A DNA stretch of 15,590 bases, from positions 1-15,590 of the forward strand of contig JBDLIL010000020.1 in NCBI GenBank assembly GCA_039714855.1, given 5' to 3'. This DNA is from JBDLIL01 sp039714855 (GTDB taxonomy: Bacteria > Patescibacteriota > Microgenomatia > UBA1400 > PJMF01). How positions within the stretch are numbered: the first letter of the stretch is position 1; every line of letters starts with the position of its first letter. The notes beneath the pieces were generated by a model. The model ran no database searches. It was not told where the DNA came from and saw only the letters and a list, made by a program, of their open reading frames with translations. The position numbers were made by a program, and so were the translations under genes. Positions 6,972-13,912 of the stretch are shown here, one piece after another.

Positions 6972-7331
6972 ATGCAGAAAAATGATTTACCACTAAGAAC
7001 TGAACTAGCAAGAAAACTTAGGAAGAAATTAACGCCAGAAGAAAGAAAGCTTTGGAATAAAATTAAGAACAGGCAGTTATTGGAATATAAATTTAGAAGA
7101 CAGCAACCAATTGGACCTTATGTTCTCGATTTCTATTGTGCGGATAAAAAATTAGCCATTGAGTTGGATGGTGGTCATCACAACGATGAAGAAACAAAGG
7201 AGTATGATAAAGAAAGATCAGAGTTTATAGAGAATCAAGGCATAAAAGTGATAAGATTTTGGAACCAAGAAGTAAATAAAAATATTAATTTAGTAATAGA
7301 TCAAATTGTGAAGGCTGGCAATTTGCGCTAG
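6972..7331 (+). CDS. DUF559-domain endonuclease, Vsr-like fold
   Basis: This is a complete single-domain DUF559 protein of 119 residues, about the usual size. The N-terminal helix contains RTELARKLRKKLTPEERKLW (9-28), followed by the signature YKFRRQQPIGPYVLDFYC (39-56). The PD-(D/E)XK-like core follows: D53, then LAIELDGGHH (61-70) with E64 and D66, then KVIRFWNQEV (92-101). The family is related to very-short-patch repair endonucleases; its substrate is not established. A GAGG at 6964-6967 lies 4 nt before the ATG, unlike the leaderless neighbours. The ORF is framed exactly by the cassette arms: its start follows TGAGGCTA by one base and its TAG stop is the first three bases of the inverted copy. 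Horizontal acquisition is likely. A role as the nuclease that moves the cassette is inference. Confidence 0.88.
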   Translation: MQKNDLPLRTELARKLRKKLTPEERKLWNKIKNRQLLEYKFRRQQPIGPYVLDFYCADKKLAIELDGGHHNDEETKEYDKERSEFIENQGIKVIRFWNQEVNKNINLVIDQIVKAGNLR

Positions 7332-7391
7332 CCTCATCTCTCTGGCTCCGCTAAGCGGAGGCTAGAGTTCTTCTCCACTGAATGGAGAAGA
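7329..7391 (-). repeat. Right arm of the DUF559 cassette (inverted)
   Basis: Read on the plus strand: TAGCCTCA (7329-7336, the inverse of the left arm's TGAGGCTA); then hairpin 2, CTCCGC (7346-7351), loop TAA, GCGGAG (7355-7360); then hairpin 1, TCTTCTCCA (7369-7377), loop CTGAA, TGGAGAAGA (7383-7391). The hairpin 1 loop is the reverse complement of the left loop. Spacers of 9 and 8 nt match the left arm's 8 and 6. Confidence 0.8.
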
Positions 7392-7398
7392 TTTTTTT
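7369..7398 (+). terminator. Terminator-like hairpin plus T-run just upstream of tatD
   Basis: The nine-pair stem of right-arm hairpin 1 (7369-7391, 5-nt loop) is followed at once by seven Ts (7392-7398). This is the form of an intrinsic terminator, though the stem is only moderately G+C rich. If active it would stop RNA from metG and DUF559 eight bases before the tatD ATG at 7406. Confidence 0.45.
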
Positions 7399-7405
7399 GT
7401 CGACT

Positions 7406-8260
7406 ATGTTTTTGTTTGATACTCACGCCCACTACAACCTCTCTCCTCTTTATGAAAATTGGCAAGAGCACTGGATCAAAGCCCAAGAAAATGGAGTAAC
7501 AAAATCCATAGTGGTTGGAGCAGGTATGGAGAGCAGCAAAAGGGCAGTTGAAATCGCATCTCAGGCCAAGGGTTTGTATGCTTCTATAGGCAAACACCCC
7601 GATGTATACAGACAAGCTGTAAAAATAAAACTGCAAAATCATGAAGATTGGCAAAGTGTTTTTACAGACATACAAGAAGATATTAAATCTTTCAGAAAAA
7701 TTATTTTGGAAGAAATTATAGTTGCTATTGGTGAGGTTGGTTTGGATTATTATCGTATGCCAGAAAAAGGCGACAAAAGAAAATGGATGATAGAGGCACA
7801 GAAAAAAGCTTTCGAAGCTCAAATTAATTTGGCTTTAGAATTTGATTTGCCGATTATAGTCCATATTCGTGACAGAAAAGATAAGGCCGATGCTCATTGG
7901 GAAGCACTAGAAATATTGGGAGAGTTTAAGAATAAAGAAAAAAACTTAAAATTTGTTTTGCATTGCGTTAGTGGTCCTTTAGATTATCTGCAAAAAGGGC
8001 TAGAGTTGGGTGCTTATATTGGTGTAGATGGTAATGTAACATATGAGGGTGTTGATAAGTTGATTGATTTAATAAAAATAGTGCCAGAAAATAAATTATT
8101 ATTAGAAACAGATGCACCTTATTTGGCACCCGAGCCATACAGAGGGGAGATTTGTCAGCCATGGATGCTGAGACTAGTGGCGGAGTTTTTGGAAAAAGAG
8201 CTGAATATTTCCAAAAGGCAATTCTATACAAATGCTAATGCTTTTTTTAAATTAAGCTAA
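7406..8260 (+). CDS. tatD: TatD-family metal-dependent deoxyribonuclease
   Basis: TatD proteins are cytosolic TIM-barrel hydrolases with 3'-5' exonuclease or deoxyribonuclease activity, tied to DNA repair and fragment degradation. With the start used here (284 residues) the metal ligands are in place: FDTHAHYN with H7 and H9, GEVGLDYY with E110, IVHIRDR with H153, FVLHCVSG with H186 and ETDAPYLAP with D236. The length is slightly above the family's usual 255-265, with a longer stretch before the catalytic E. An ATG at 7382 is in frame and would add eight residues (MEKIFLST), but it lies in the loop and stem of the cassette's right hairpin. The family typically begins a few residues before DxHxH, so 7406 is preferred. 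The cassette has probably replaced the original upstream region, so the promoter of tatD is unclear. Confidence 0.92.
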   Translation: MFLFDTHAHYNLSPLYENWQEHWIKAQENGVTKSIVVGAGMESSKRAVEIASQAKGLYASIGKHPDVYRQAVKIKLQNHEDWQSVFTDIQEDIKSFRKIILEEIIVAIGEVGLDYYRMPEKGDKRKWMIEAQKKAFEAQINLALEFDLPIIVHIRDRKDKADAHWEALEILGEFKNKEKNLKFVLHCVSGPLDYLQKGLELGAYIGVDGNVTYEGVDKLIDLIKIVPENKLLLETDAPYLAPEPYRGEICQPWMLRLVAEFLEKELNISKRQFYTNANAFFKLS

Positions 8261-8266
8261 TTAAGG

Positions 8267-8272
8267 TAGAAT
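8267..8272 (+). promoter_or_regulatory. Candidate -10 box of the GT2 gene (leaderless)
   Basis: TAGAAT ends 8 nt before the ATG at 8281 and starts 6 nt after the tatD stop. No Shine-Dalgarno site is within range, so a leaderless message is the simplest reading. Confidence 0.5.
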
Positions 8273-8280
8273 AAGCTGGC

Positions 8281-9777
8281 ATGATCAAACGCTACTTTAG
8301 AAGACATCCGATAAGAACACAAAGAGGTTTAGAAATTTTGCCAGGTTTTGTATCATGGTCTTTAATTTTGTTTCCCTTTTGGGGTTCACTTTTAATACCT
8401 ACTTTTGTAGCTTATTACGTTATCACTTTTGCCGTCTATTGGTTTTACAGATCACTTTCTTTGGCAATTTTATCAATTTTGGCATACTTTAAAATTAGAG
8501 CTTCAATGAAATTTGATTGGATTGAAGATATAAAAAAGCTTTATCCCAAGCGATGGAAAAAAATACATCACATCATTGTTATTCCTACTTATGGTGAGCC
8601 GCTAAGCACCTTGCAAAGAACATTATCAGCTCTAAAAAAACAGTCTTTTTCTTTGGAGAACATTCACGTCATGGTTTCTTTTGAAGAAAGAGAGGGTGAA
8701 GAAGCTAAGAAAAAATCTCATTTACTCAAAAAAGAATTTGCCAAAGATTTTGGTCATCTGTGGACTACCTTTCATCCTGATATCGAAGGTGAGGTAAAGG
8801 GTAAATCATCTAATACTTGTTGGGGGGCAAAAAAAGCTAAGGCCTTATTGATAGATAAAGAGAAATTTAATATAGAAAACGTAACTATTACGAGTGAAGA
8901 TGCCGATGCTATGTTTCACCATCATTATTTTGCTGCAGTAACTCAAAGTTTCTTAAGCATTGAAAAGCCATTTAATCACATTTGGCAGGGAGGCATAGTC
9001 TTTTACAATAATATCTGGACAGTGCCGTCTCCTGTGAGAGTGATGTCTAGCATTTTCTCAGTTACACAAATGTATATATTAATGCGCAAAGACAGATTGG
9101 TTAATTTTTCTACTTATACTACTAGCCTCAAGCATGTGGATGAAATCGGGTATTGGGATACCGATGTAATCCCAGAAGATTACAGGTTGTTTTTTAAATC
9201 TTATTTTGCCAAAAAAGGAGATTTTGAGGTCGAGCCAGTATTTTTACCAATTTATGCAGACGCAGCCCAGGCTCATGGTTTTTGGAGTACGATGAAAAAT
9301 CAGTATGAACAGCTCAAGCGTTGGGCTTGGGGAGCGAGCGATGATGCCTATATTATTCGCCAATTTGTTTTAGCTGAAGGAGTGCCTTTTTGGGATAAAA
9401 GTATTAGGGTGTTTAAAGTAATTGAAGACCATTTTCTTTGGCCAGTTAATTGGTTTGCTATTACTGTTTCAGCTATATTGCCGCCACTACTCAACGACAA
9501 GTTTAGTAGAACCATCTTGGGCAAAACTTTGCCGCAGGTGACTTCGTTTTTGTTAACGCTATCACTGGTGTCCATGATAGTGATTTTTATAATTGATGCT
9601 GTTAGTAGGCCGCCTAGGCCAAACAAGCGAAATATTTTCTCTTATATTCTTCAGCCTTTGGAATTTTTATTACTACCTATAGTTGGATTTTTCTTTTCTG
9701 CTCTCCCTGGCATAGATGCCCACACTCGGCTTATGTTGGGGAAGTATATAGAGTACAAGGTGACGGAGAAAATCTAA
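8281..9777 (+). CDS. Membrane family 2 glycosyltransferase (processive, cellulose-synthase-like)
   Basis: The 498-residue product is a GT2 enzyme that would use a nucleotide sugar on the cytosolic face and probably extend or extrude a surface polysaccharide. Two N-terminal membrane helices (about 24-70) precede a GT-A domain with VIPTYGEP (100-107), GKSSNTCWGAKKA (174-186), a DAD metal motif in TSEDADAMF (204-212), PED (298-300) as the probable catalytic-acid region, and QLKRWAWG (344-351), the QxxRW motif of processive GT2 enzymes. Two or three helices follow (about 390-403, 417-439 and 456-475). The arrangement resembles cellulose or hyaluronan synthases, but the sugar cannot be predicted. 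The ATG is set by the TAGAAT box. The next gene has its own promoter. Confidence 0.9.
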   Translation: MIKRYFRRHPIRTQRGLEILPGFVSWSLILFPFWGSLLIPTFVAYYVITFAVYWFYRSLSLAILSILAYFKIRASMKFDWIEDIKKLYPKRWKKIHHIIVIPTYGEPLSTLQRTLSALKKQSFSLENIHVMVSFEEREGEEAKKKSHLLKKEFAKDFGHLWTTFHPDIEGEVKGKSSNTCWGAKKAKALLIDKEKFNIENVTITSEDADAMFHHHYFAAVTQSFLSIEKPFNHIWQGGIVFYNNIWTVPSPVRVMSSIFSVTQMYILMRKDRLVNFSTYTTSLKHVDEIGYWDTDVIPEDYRLFFKSYFAKKGDFEVEPVFLPIYADAAQAHGFWSTMKNQYEQLKRWAWGASDDAYIIRQFVLAEGVPFWDKSIRVFKVIEDHFLWPVNWFAITVSAILPPLLNDKFSRTILGKTLPQVTSFLLTLSLVSMIVIFIIDAVSRPPRPNKRNIFSYILQPLEFLLLPIVGFFFSALPGIDAHTRLMLGKYIEYKVTEKI

Positions 9778-9789
9778 AAGATTTTTTCA

Positions 9790-9816
9790 GTCATCCCGGA
9801 CTTGATCCGGGATCTA
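9790..9816 (+). repeat. Palindromic GTCAT repeat between GT2 and GT39 genes
   Basis: After GTC comes ATCCCGGA (9793-9800), loop CTTGA, TCCGGGAT (9806-9813): eight perfect pairs, then CTA. It matches a palindromic repeat type scattered through many bacterial genomes. No T-run follows, so it is not a standard terminator. It shares its frame of fixed bases with the left end of the PMT insertion at 14958. Confidence 0.7.
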
Positions 9817-9867
9817 GTTAAAAATAATTAGCGCACTTACTACTTGTAGTTTGCTGCTCTCAGCTGG

Positions 9868-9873
9868 CATACT
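9868..9873 (+). promoter_or_regulatory. Candidate extended -10 box of the GT39-like gene (leaderless)
   Basis: CATACT, preceded by TGG in extended -10 style, ends 6 nt before the ATG at 9880. No Shine-Dalgarno site is present. Confidence 0.5.
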
Positions 9874-9879
9874 AGATTC

Positions 9880-11541
9880 ATGCTCAAAAGCCTGAAGAAA
9901 TTTGACAAGTGGTTGGACACTCACCTAATTTTACTTCTACTTTTGTTTTTACTTTTAATATTGCGTATTCCTAATTTTTTTGAACCCTATTGGTATGGTG
10001 ATGAGGCAATTTATCTGACTATCGCCAATGGATTGAAGCAAGGCAAGATTCTTTACTCTCAGATAATAGATCATAAAACTCCTTTAATTTACTACTTCGC
10101 AGCAGTAGGTGGACAATTAGAATTTAGATTTTTAAATTTGATTTGGATGACTATAGCCACTATGGCTTTTTTTCATTTAGCTAAAGAATTTTTGAATAAA
10201 ACTTGGACCATAATACTTGCCACTCTTATTTTTATATTACTAAGCAGCTTACCTTGGTTGGAAGGTCATATTCCCAATGGTGAACTATTTGTAATGGGCT
10301 TTGTTTTATTGGGTGCTTACTTCATGAGCGGGACTAAAATATTTAATGATTTTTTTAAAGCCGAAAACAAAACTTTGAAAAACATTGGCATTGGTAATAA
10401 AGAGGAATCTTTGAGTTTGCTGTTACCAGGATTATTCAAAAGAGATCACCTATTATTTTTAACAACAGGATTTTTCTTTGGCTTGGGAGTACTCACCAAA
10501 GTTCCAGCTATTTTGGATGCAGTTGTTTTCTTCAGTATTTTTTGGTTTTATGTAATAAATTCTTTTTCATTAAAGACAAAGAGTTTAAGCACTTTTAACA
10601 AATATTTAAAAAGATCATTAGTTGGCATTTTTTGTGTTTTAATAGGATTTCTGACTCCCATATTTCTCTCTATTCTTTACTTTGCGTTGAGGGGAGCAGC
10701 TAAAGACTATCTAGATTTTGGTTTGCTTTATAATTTTAGATATGCCAGTAGTTGGCAACTCGATTTGGCTAGTCCAGTCTTAGAATTTTTCTTTTCTTTG
10801 CCAGGCAAATTTTTGTTTGCTGGAGTTTTAATTTCTCTTTTCACCCTACTTAAGTCGCATTTAAGACCAGTTTTTCAATTTGTAGCCACATGGTTTGTTT
10901 TAAGTTTGTTTGCGTCTTTGCTTTCCAATAGGCCATACCCGCATTATTTTTTACAATTAGTGCCAGCTTTGAGTTTATTGATAGCTTTGTTTTTTGATAC
11001 TTGCTTAGATCTTAAGATGGTTAGAAAAAAGTTTAGGCCAAAATTTAGTATTAAAAAGATCAGAAAACTGGAAATGTTTTTTTCTGTTTTTTTGATTTCT
11101 ATTTCAATTGCTGTAGCTTTGATATTAAATCTAGGCTTGTATGAAGCGAGTTCTTACTATTCCAACTTTTTCAAGTTAGTTTCTGGGAAAATAAGCAGAG
11201 AAGATTATTATTCTAGTTTTAACTCTTTAATGACTGATAATTATGAAGCAGCCAGGGTAATTATGAGTTCTGGAGAAAGAGAAATATTTATCTGGGGAAC
11301 AAATCCCATGCTTTATGCTCTGACAAAAACTTCTCCCGCCGGTAGATTCACGGTTTCTTTTCACATTAGAGATTTTCTGGCTTACTCGGAAACACTGGAT
11401 AGCATAACTGCAAAGAGACCATTTTTTATTGTAGTTATGAAAGATGAAAATCAAAAGTTTCCTGGCTTTTATGAATTTTTGCAGGAAAATTATATGCCAA
11501 ATCAAAGCTTTGATCATTTTACTCTTTGGAAGCTGTTATAA
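9880..11541 (+). CDS. Multipass glycosyltransferase of the GT39/GT83 (PMT_2) type
   Basis: The 553-residue membrane enzyme has the C-type glycosyltransferase plan: about ten helices with a short first extracytoplasmic loop bearing the catalytic acidic pair WYGDEAIY (38-45; D41, E42). A second loop motif, DHKTPL (64-69), is typical of bacterial PMT_2/ArnT-like enzymes. Such proteins move a sugar from a polyprenyl-phosphate carrier to a lipid, glycan or protein outside the membrane. A basic stretch (about 385-405) precedes a last helix and a soluble C-terminal domain (about 430-553) of unrecognised family. The start is fixed by the CATACT box 6 nt upstream. Its stop codon lies within the TATAAT promoter of the next operon, so the two units are nested. 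Acceptor and donor are unknown. Confidence 0.85.
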   Translation: MLKSLKKFDKWLDTHLILLLLLFLLLILRIPNFFEPYWYGDEAIYLTIANGLKQGKILYSQIIDHKTPLIYYFAAVGGQLEFRFLNLIWMTIATMAFFHLAKEFLNKTWTIILATLIFILLSSLPWLEGHIPNGELFVMGFVLLGAYFMSGTKIFNDFFKAENKTLKNIGIGNKEESLSLLLPGLFKRDHLLFLTTGFFFGLGVLTKVPAILDAVVFFSIFWFYVINSFSLKTKSLSTFNKYLKRSLVGIFCVLIGFLTPIFLSILYFALRGAAKDYLDFGLLYNFRYASSWQLDLASPVLEFFFSLPGKFLFAGVLISLFTLLKSHLRPVFQFVATWFVLSLFASLLSNRPYPHYFLQLVPALSLLIALFFDTCLDLKMVRKKFRPKFSIKKIRKLEMFFSVFLISISIAVALILNLGLYEASSYYSNFFKLVSGKISREDYYSSFNSLMTDNYEAARVIMSSGEREIFIWGTNPMLYALTKTSPAGRFTVSFHIRDFLAYSETLDSITAKRPFFIVVMKDENQKFPGFYEFLQENYMPNQSFDHFTLWKLL

Positions 11542-11542
11542 T
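11537..11542 (+). promoter_or_regulatory. -10 box of the small membrane protein-WecA-UbiA-PMT operon (leaderless)
   Basis: A perfect TATAAT ends 6 nt before the ATG at 11549. It contains the TAA stop (11539-11541) of the preceding gene. The following four genes are separated by 5 nt, 10 nt and a 23-nt overlap, with no other clear promoter. Confidence 0.6.
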
Positions 11543-11548
11543 TTGTCT

Positions 11549-11887
11549 ATGAGATTGAAGTTTGCAGCTCAGATAAAAAATGCGATTTATGTCAGCGCTG
11601 CCATTAGCATTGCTCTATTTATTTTCACCCTCATTGCTCTTATTTGGATTCAGCCTGAAGTGCCAATCTTTTATTCGTTGGCACTACCGAGTCAGCATCT
11701 AGCTCAAAAATATTGGCTTTTATTATTTCCAATAATTTCTACAGTAATTACTACATCGCACGCTTTAATCACCAAGATTTTGAGCAATTTAGACAAATTA
11801 GTTTTAGACTTATTTTCTTGGTCAACGGTGTTCGTCCAAATACTTTTGAGCTTGAGTTTATTGAGAGTTATTATTATTATTTCTTAA
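11549..11887 (+). CDS. Small three-helix membrane protein of unknown function
   Basis: The product has 112 residues: a short basic N-terminus (MRLKFAAQIK), helix 1 (about 12-32), an extracytoplasmic-like loop IQPEVPIFYSLALPSQHLA (about 33-51), helix 2 (about 54-74) and helix 3 (about 88-111). The loop's pattern of prolines, FYS and a polar QHL recalls small membrane proteins seen beside envelope genes in Patescibacteria, but I cannot name the family. The frame is open further upstream to 11444 inside the GT39 gene; ATG 11549 is chosen for its TATAAT at 6 nt and the sensible topology. The WecA-like gene starts 5 nt after its stop, suggesting coupled translation and a role in the same pathway. 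Confidence 0.65.
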   Translation: MRLKFAAQIKNAIYVSAAISIALFIFTLIALIWIQPEVPIFYSLALPSQHLAQKYWLLLFPIISTVITTSHALITKILSNLDKLVLDLFSWSTVFVQILLSLSLLRVIIIIS

Positions 11888-11892
11888 AATTT

Positions 11893-12948
11893 ATGTGGGG
11901 TTTTTTAGTATCATTTTTACTTGCCGCAGTGATTACTCCAGCTGTTATTGCTTTTTATAAATCTAGGGATTGGGTAGATGATCCTAAAAAATCAAGTCAC
12001 GCAAAAGTTTTACACAAAGTGGCTGTCCCTAGGGGTGGAGGCATTGTCGTATTTTTGTCTGTTTTTTTAACTTCATTATTTTTTCTTCAAATAGATAAAT
12101 ATTTAATTGGAATTATTATTGGGGCCTTCTTGCTTGCAGTGGTTGGATTTTTAGATGATATTTTTGATTTGCATCCTCTGTGGCGCTTACTAGCTGGTAT
12201 TGTGGCGGCGCTGATAGTAGTGTCAGTGGGCATAGGTATTGCTTACGTTAGCAATCCTTTTACCACTGGAGTTATTCATTTAAATCAACCTCAGCTTGTT
12301 TTTGAATTTTTGGGAAAAACTAGAACTATTTGGATTTTGGCGGATCTATTCGCTCTATTTTTCATTTTATGGAATATGAATATCGTGAATTGGTCTAAGG
12401 GTGTGGATGGACAACTGCCTGGATATGTAGCTATAGGAGCAATTATAATTGCTATTTTGTCTGGTAGATTTGTTGATGATCCTAGTACTTTCAACACAGC
12501 TCATTTGGCTTTAATAGTAGCAGGCTCTTATACTGGATTTTTGCTTTGGAATTTTTATCCTCAAAAAATTATGCCAGGTTATGGGGCTGGTTCTTTGGCC
12601 GGATATTTTCTGACAGTTTTGGCCATTTTGTCTGGAGCCAAGGTGGCTACCACTTTAATGATTTTGGCTATTCCTACTGCTGATGCAATCTTTACTATTA
12701 TGAGGAGAATCAGAGCAGGTAAGTCTCCACTTTGGGGAGATAGAGGACACTTGCATCACAAGCTTATAGATGTCTTGGGATGGGGTAAAAGGAGAATTGC
12801 TATTTTTTATTGGATTTCTAGTTTGGCCTTAGGTTTGCTATCGCTTTATTTGAATACTGTTGCTAAGATGATTACTATCATGGTAGTAGTGTTGTTAGTT
12901 TTTGGTTTTTTGATTTGGGCGAAGCTAGGCATCAATAAATCAAAATGA
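11893..12948 (+). CDS. WecA/MraY-family glycosyl-1-phosphate transferase
   Basis: This family joins a sugar-1-phosphate from a UDP-sugar to undecaprenyl phosphate at the inner membrane, starting a lipid-linked glycan. The 351-residue product has about ten helices, a first cytosolic loop DWVDDPKKSSHAK (26-38) ending in PRGGG (46-50), the catalytic DDxxD-like motif GFLDDIFD (85-92; D88, D89), NIVNWSKGVDG (163-173; N166, D172) and HLHH (286-289), the HxHH-type motif of the WecA group. One key residue looks changed: the usual MGDxGS motif reads as MPGYGAGS (227-234), with Tyr where Asp is expected plus one extra residue. The longer frame from 11713 is rejected because it overlaps the previous gene. 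The start ATG encodes MWGFLVSF at the head of helix 1. Confidence 0.87.
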   Translation: MWGFLVSFLLAAVITPAVIAFYKSRDWVDDPKKSSHAKVLHKVAVPRGGGIVVFLSVFLTSLFFLQIDKYLIGIIIGAFLLAVVGFLDDIFDLHPLWRLLAGIVAALIVVSVGIGIAYVSNPFTTGVIHLNQPQLVFEFLGKTRTIWILADLFALFFILWNMNIVNWSKGVDGQLPGYVAIGAIIIAILSGRFVDDPSTFNTAHLALIVAGSYTGFLLWNFYPQKIMPGYGAGSLAGYFLTVLAILSGAKVATTLMILAIPTADAIFTIMRRIRAGKSPLWGDRGHLHHKLIDVLGWGKRRIAIFYWISSLALGLLSLYLNTVAKMITIMVVVLLVFGFLIWAKLGINKSK

Positions 12949-12958
12949 CAAAGTAAAT

Positions 12959-13912
12959 ATGCAGACTTTGTATCTTATTCTCAAGTCAGCTCGACCAAGA
13001 CAATGGATTAAAAATCTTAGTCTTTATGCGGCTTTAATTTTTTCTGGCTTCTTTTTTTTCGTAACAAAAGATGGGATTTCTTATTTTTTGATAGTTACTT
13101 ATGCCACTATAGTTTTTTCTATCTTAACTTCTAGTGTCTATATTATTAATGATATTGTAGATTACGAAAGAGATCGCAAGCACCCATTTAAGAGAAAAAG
13201 ACCTATTGCTTCTGATAGCTTACCCATTCCGACTGCTATTTTTGCGGCAATAACAGGAATTTTTGTTGTTTTTCTTCTATCTTTAGCTTTGTCGAATTAT
13301 TTTAAGTTAATGATAATTGCATACTTCATTTTGCAAATGTTTTATGCAAAAAAGCTTAAGAATGTAGCTATCTTGGATGTGGCATCTATAGCTACTGGTT
13401 TTTTAATTCGTGTTTATGCGGGGGCAGTGGTGGTAAATTTACATATGAGTGTTTGGTTTTTGTTAACAGTGCTTTCAGCCTCTCTATTTTTAGCTGTAGC
13501 CAAGAGGCAAAGTGAAAGGACACTAATGCAGGGCAAGTCGTTGGGCGAAACCAGAAAGTCTTTAAAAAATTACTCTCAGCGTTTGCTAGACCAGTATACT
13601 GCCATGTTTGGCACTGCTACGTGGCTTACTTATGCGCTTTATACTTTTCAAAGGCCGGTGAGTGCTCCCACGGAACAAATGATTCAGTTTTATAGTATTC
13701 TGCCCAAAACTTTGCGTTCGCAAAAGTTGTTGATGCTCTCTATTCCCTTCGCTATTTTTGCGGTCATGCGTTATACCCAATTGGTTTATGAAAGCAATAA
13801 GGGTGAATCCCCCGAGAGAGTGATTTTGAGTGATAAGCCAATCATGATAACAGCATTATTAATAGGTGCTATTGTGATGTTTGTGATTTATGGACTTGGC
13901 TCAGCATCGTAA
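12959..13912 (+). CDS. UbiA-family prenyltransferase, decaprenyl-phosphate phosphoribosyltransferase-like
   Basis: The 317-residue, nine-helix membrane protein has both aspartate motifs of UbiA enzymes. The first, NDIVDYERDRKHPFKRKRP (64-82), with N64, D65, D68 and D72 and the basic HPFKRKRPIAS tail, matches mycobacterial-type DPPR synthase (Rv3806c) rather than quinone enzymes. The second lies in KNVAILDV (134-141, D140) followed by GFLIRVYAGA (147-156). DPPR synthase puts phosphoribose onto polyprenyl phosphate, the first step to polyprenyl-phosphate arabinose, a donor for GT-C transferases. That fits the neighbouring PMT- and GT39-like genes. I did not see the epimerase partners (DprE1/DprE2-like) in this window. 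Start ATG is 10 nt after the WecA-like stop. Confidence 0.85.
   Translation: MQTLYLILKSARPRQWIKNLSLYAALIFSGFFFFVTKDGISYFLIVTYATIVFSILTSSVYIINDIVDYERDRKHPFKRKRPIASDSLPIPTAIFAAITGIFVVFLLSLALSNYFKLMIIAYFILQMFYAKKLKNVAILDVASIATGFLIRVYAGAVVVNLHMSVWFLLTVLSASLFLAVAKRQSERTLMQGKSLGETRKSLKNYSQRLLDQYTAMFGTATWLTYALYTFQRPVSAPTEQMIQFYSILPKTLRSQKLLMLSIPFAIFAVMRYTQLVYESNKGESPERVILSDKPIMITALLIGAIVMFVIYGLGSAS

Larger units (their letters stand above)
6908..7391 (+). mobile_element. DUF559 cassette with inverted two-hairpin ends
   Basis: The unit consists of a left arm (6908-6970), the DUF559 endonuclease ORF (6972-7331) and a right arm (7329-7391) that is the left arm's architecture in inverted orientation. 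It begins one base after the metG stop and ends 14 bp before the preferred tatD start, so it splits a gene pair that is usually adjacent. No transposase or clear target-site duplication is visible. Calling it mobile is an inference from the inverted structured ends, the nuclease cargo, the interrupted neighbour pair and the solo relative in metG. Confidence 0.6.

Noticed and set aside
6904..7406. Target-site duplication flanking the DUF559 cassette
   Set aside because: Comparing bases outside both arms showed no convincing direct repeat.
7334..7822. 162-codon open frame on the minus strand
   Set aside because: It lies antisense to the cassette's right arm and to tatD, whose family motifs are intact; the translation shows no family features.
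9793..9813. Strong hairpin as the terminator of the GT2 gene
   Set aside because: No T-run follows, and its sequence fits a dispersed palindromic repeat.
11713..11892. Upstream extension of the WecA-like gene to ATG 11713
   Set aside because: It would overlap most of the small membrane protein gene and adds 60 residues absent from the family; helix 1 begins right at ATG 11893.
12946..12948. TGA read as glycine (Gracilibacteria or Absconditabacteria code)
   Set aside because: The WecA-like gene ends sensibly at this TGA, the next gene starts 10 nt later, and no gene needs TGA to be read through.
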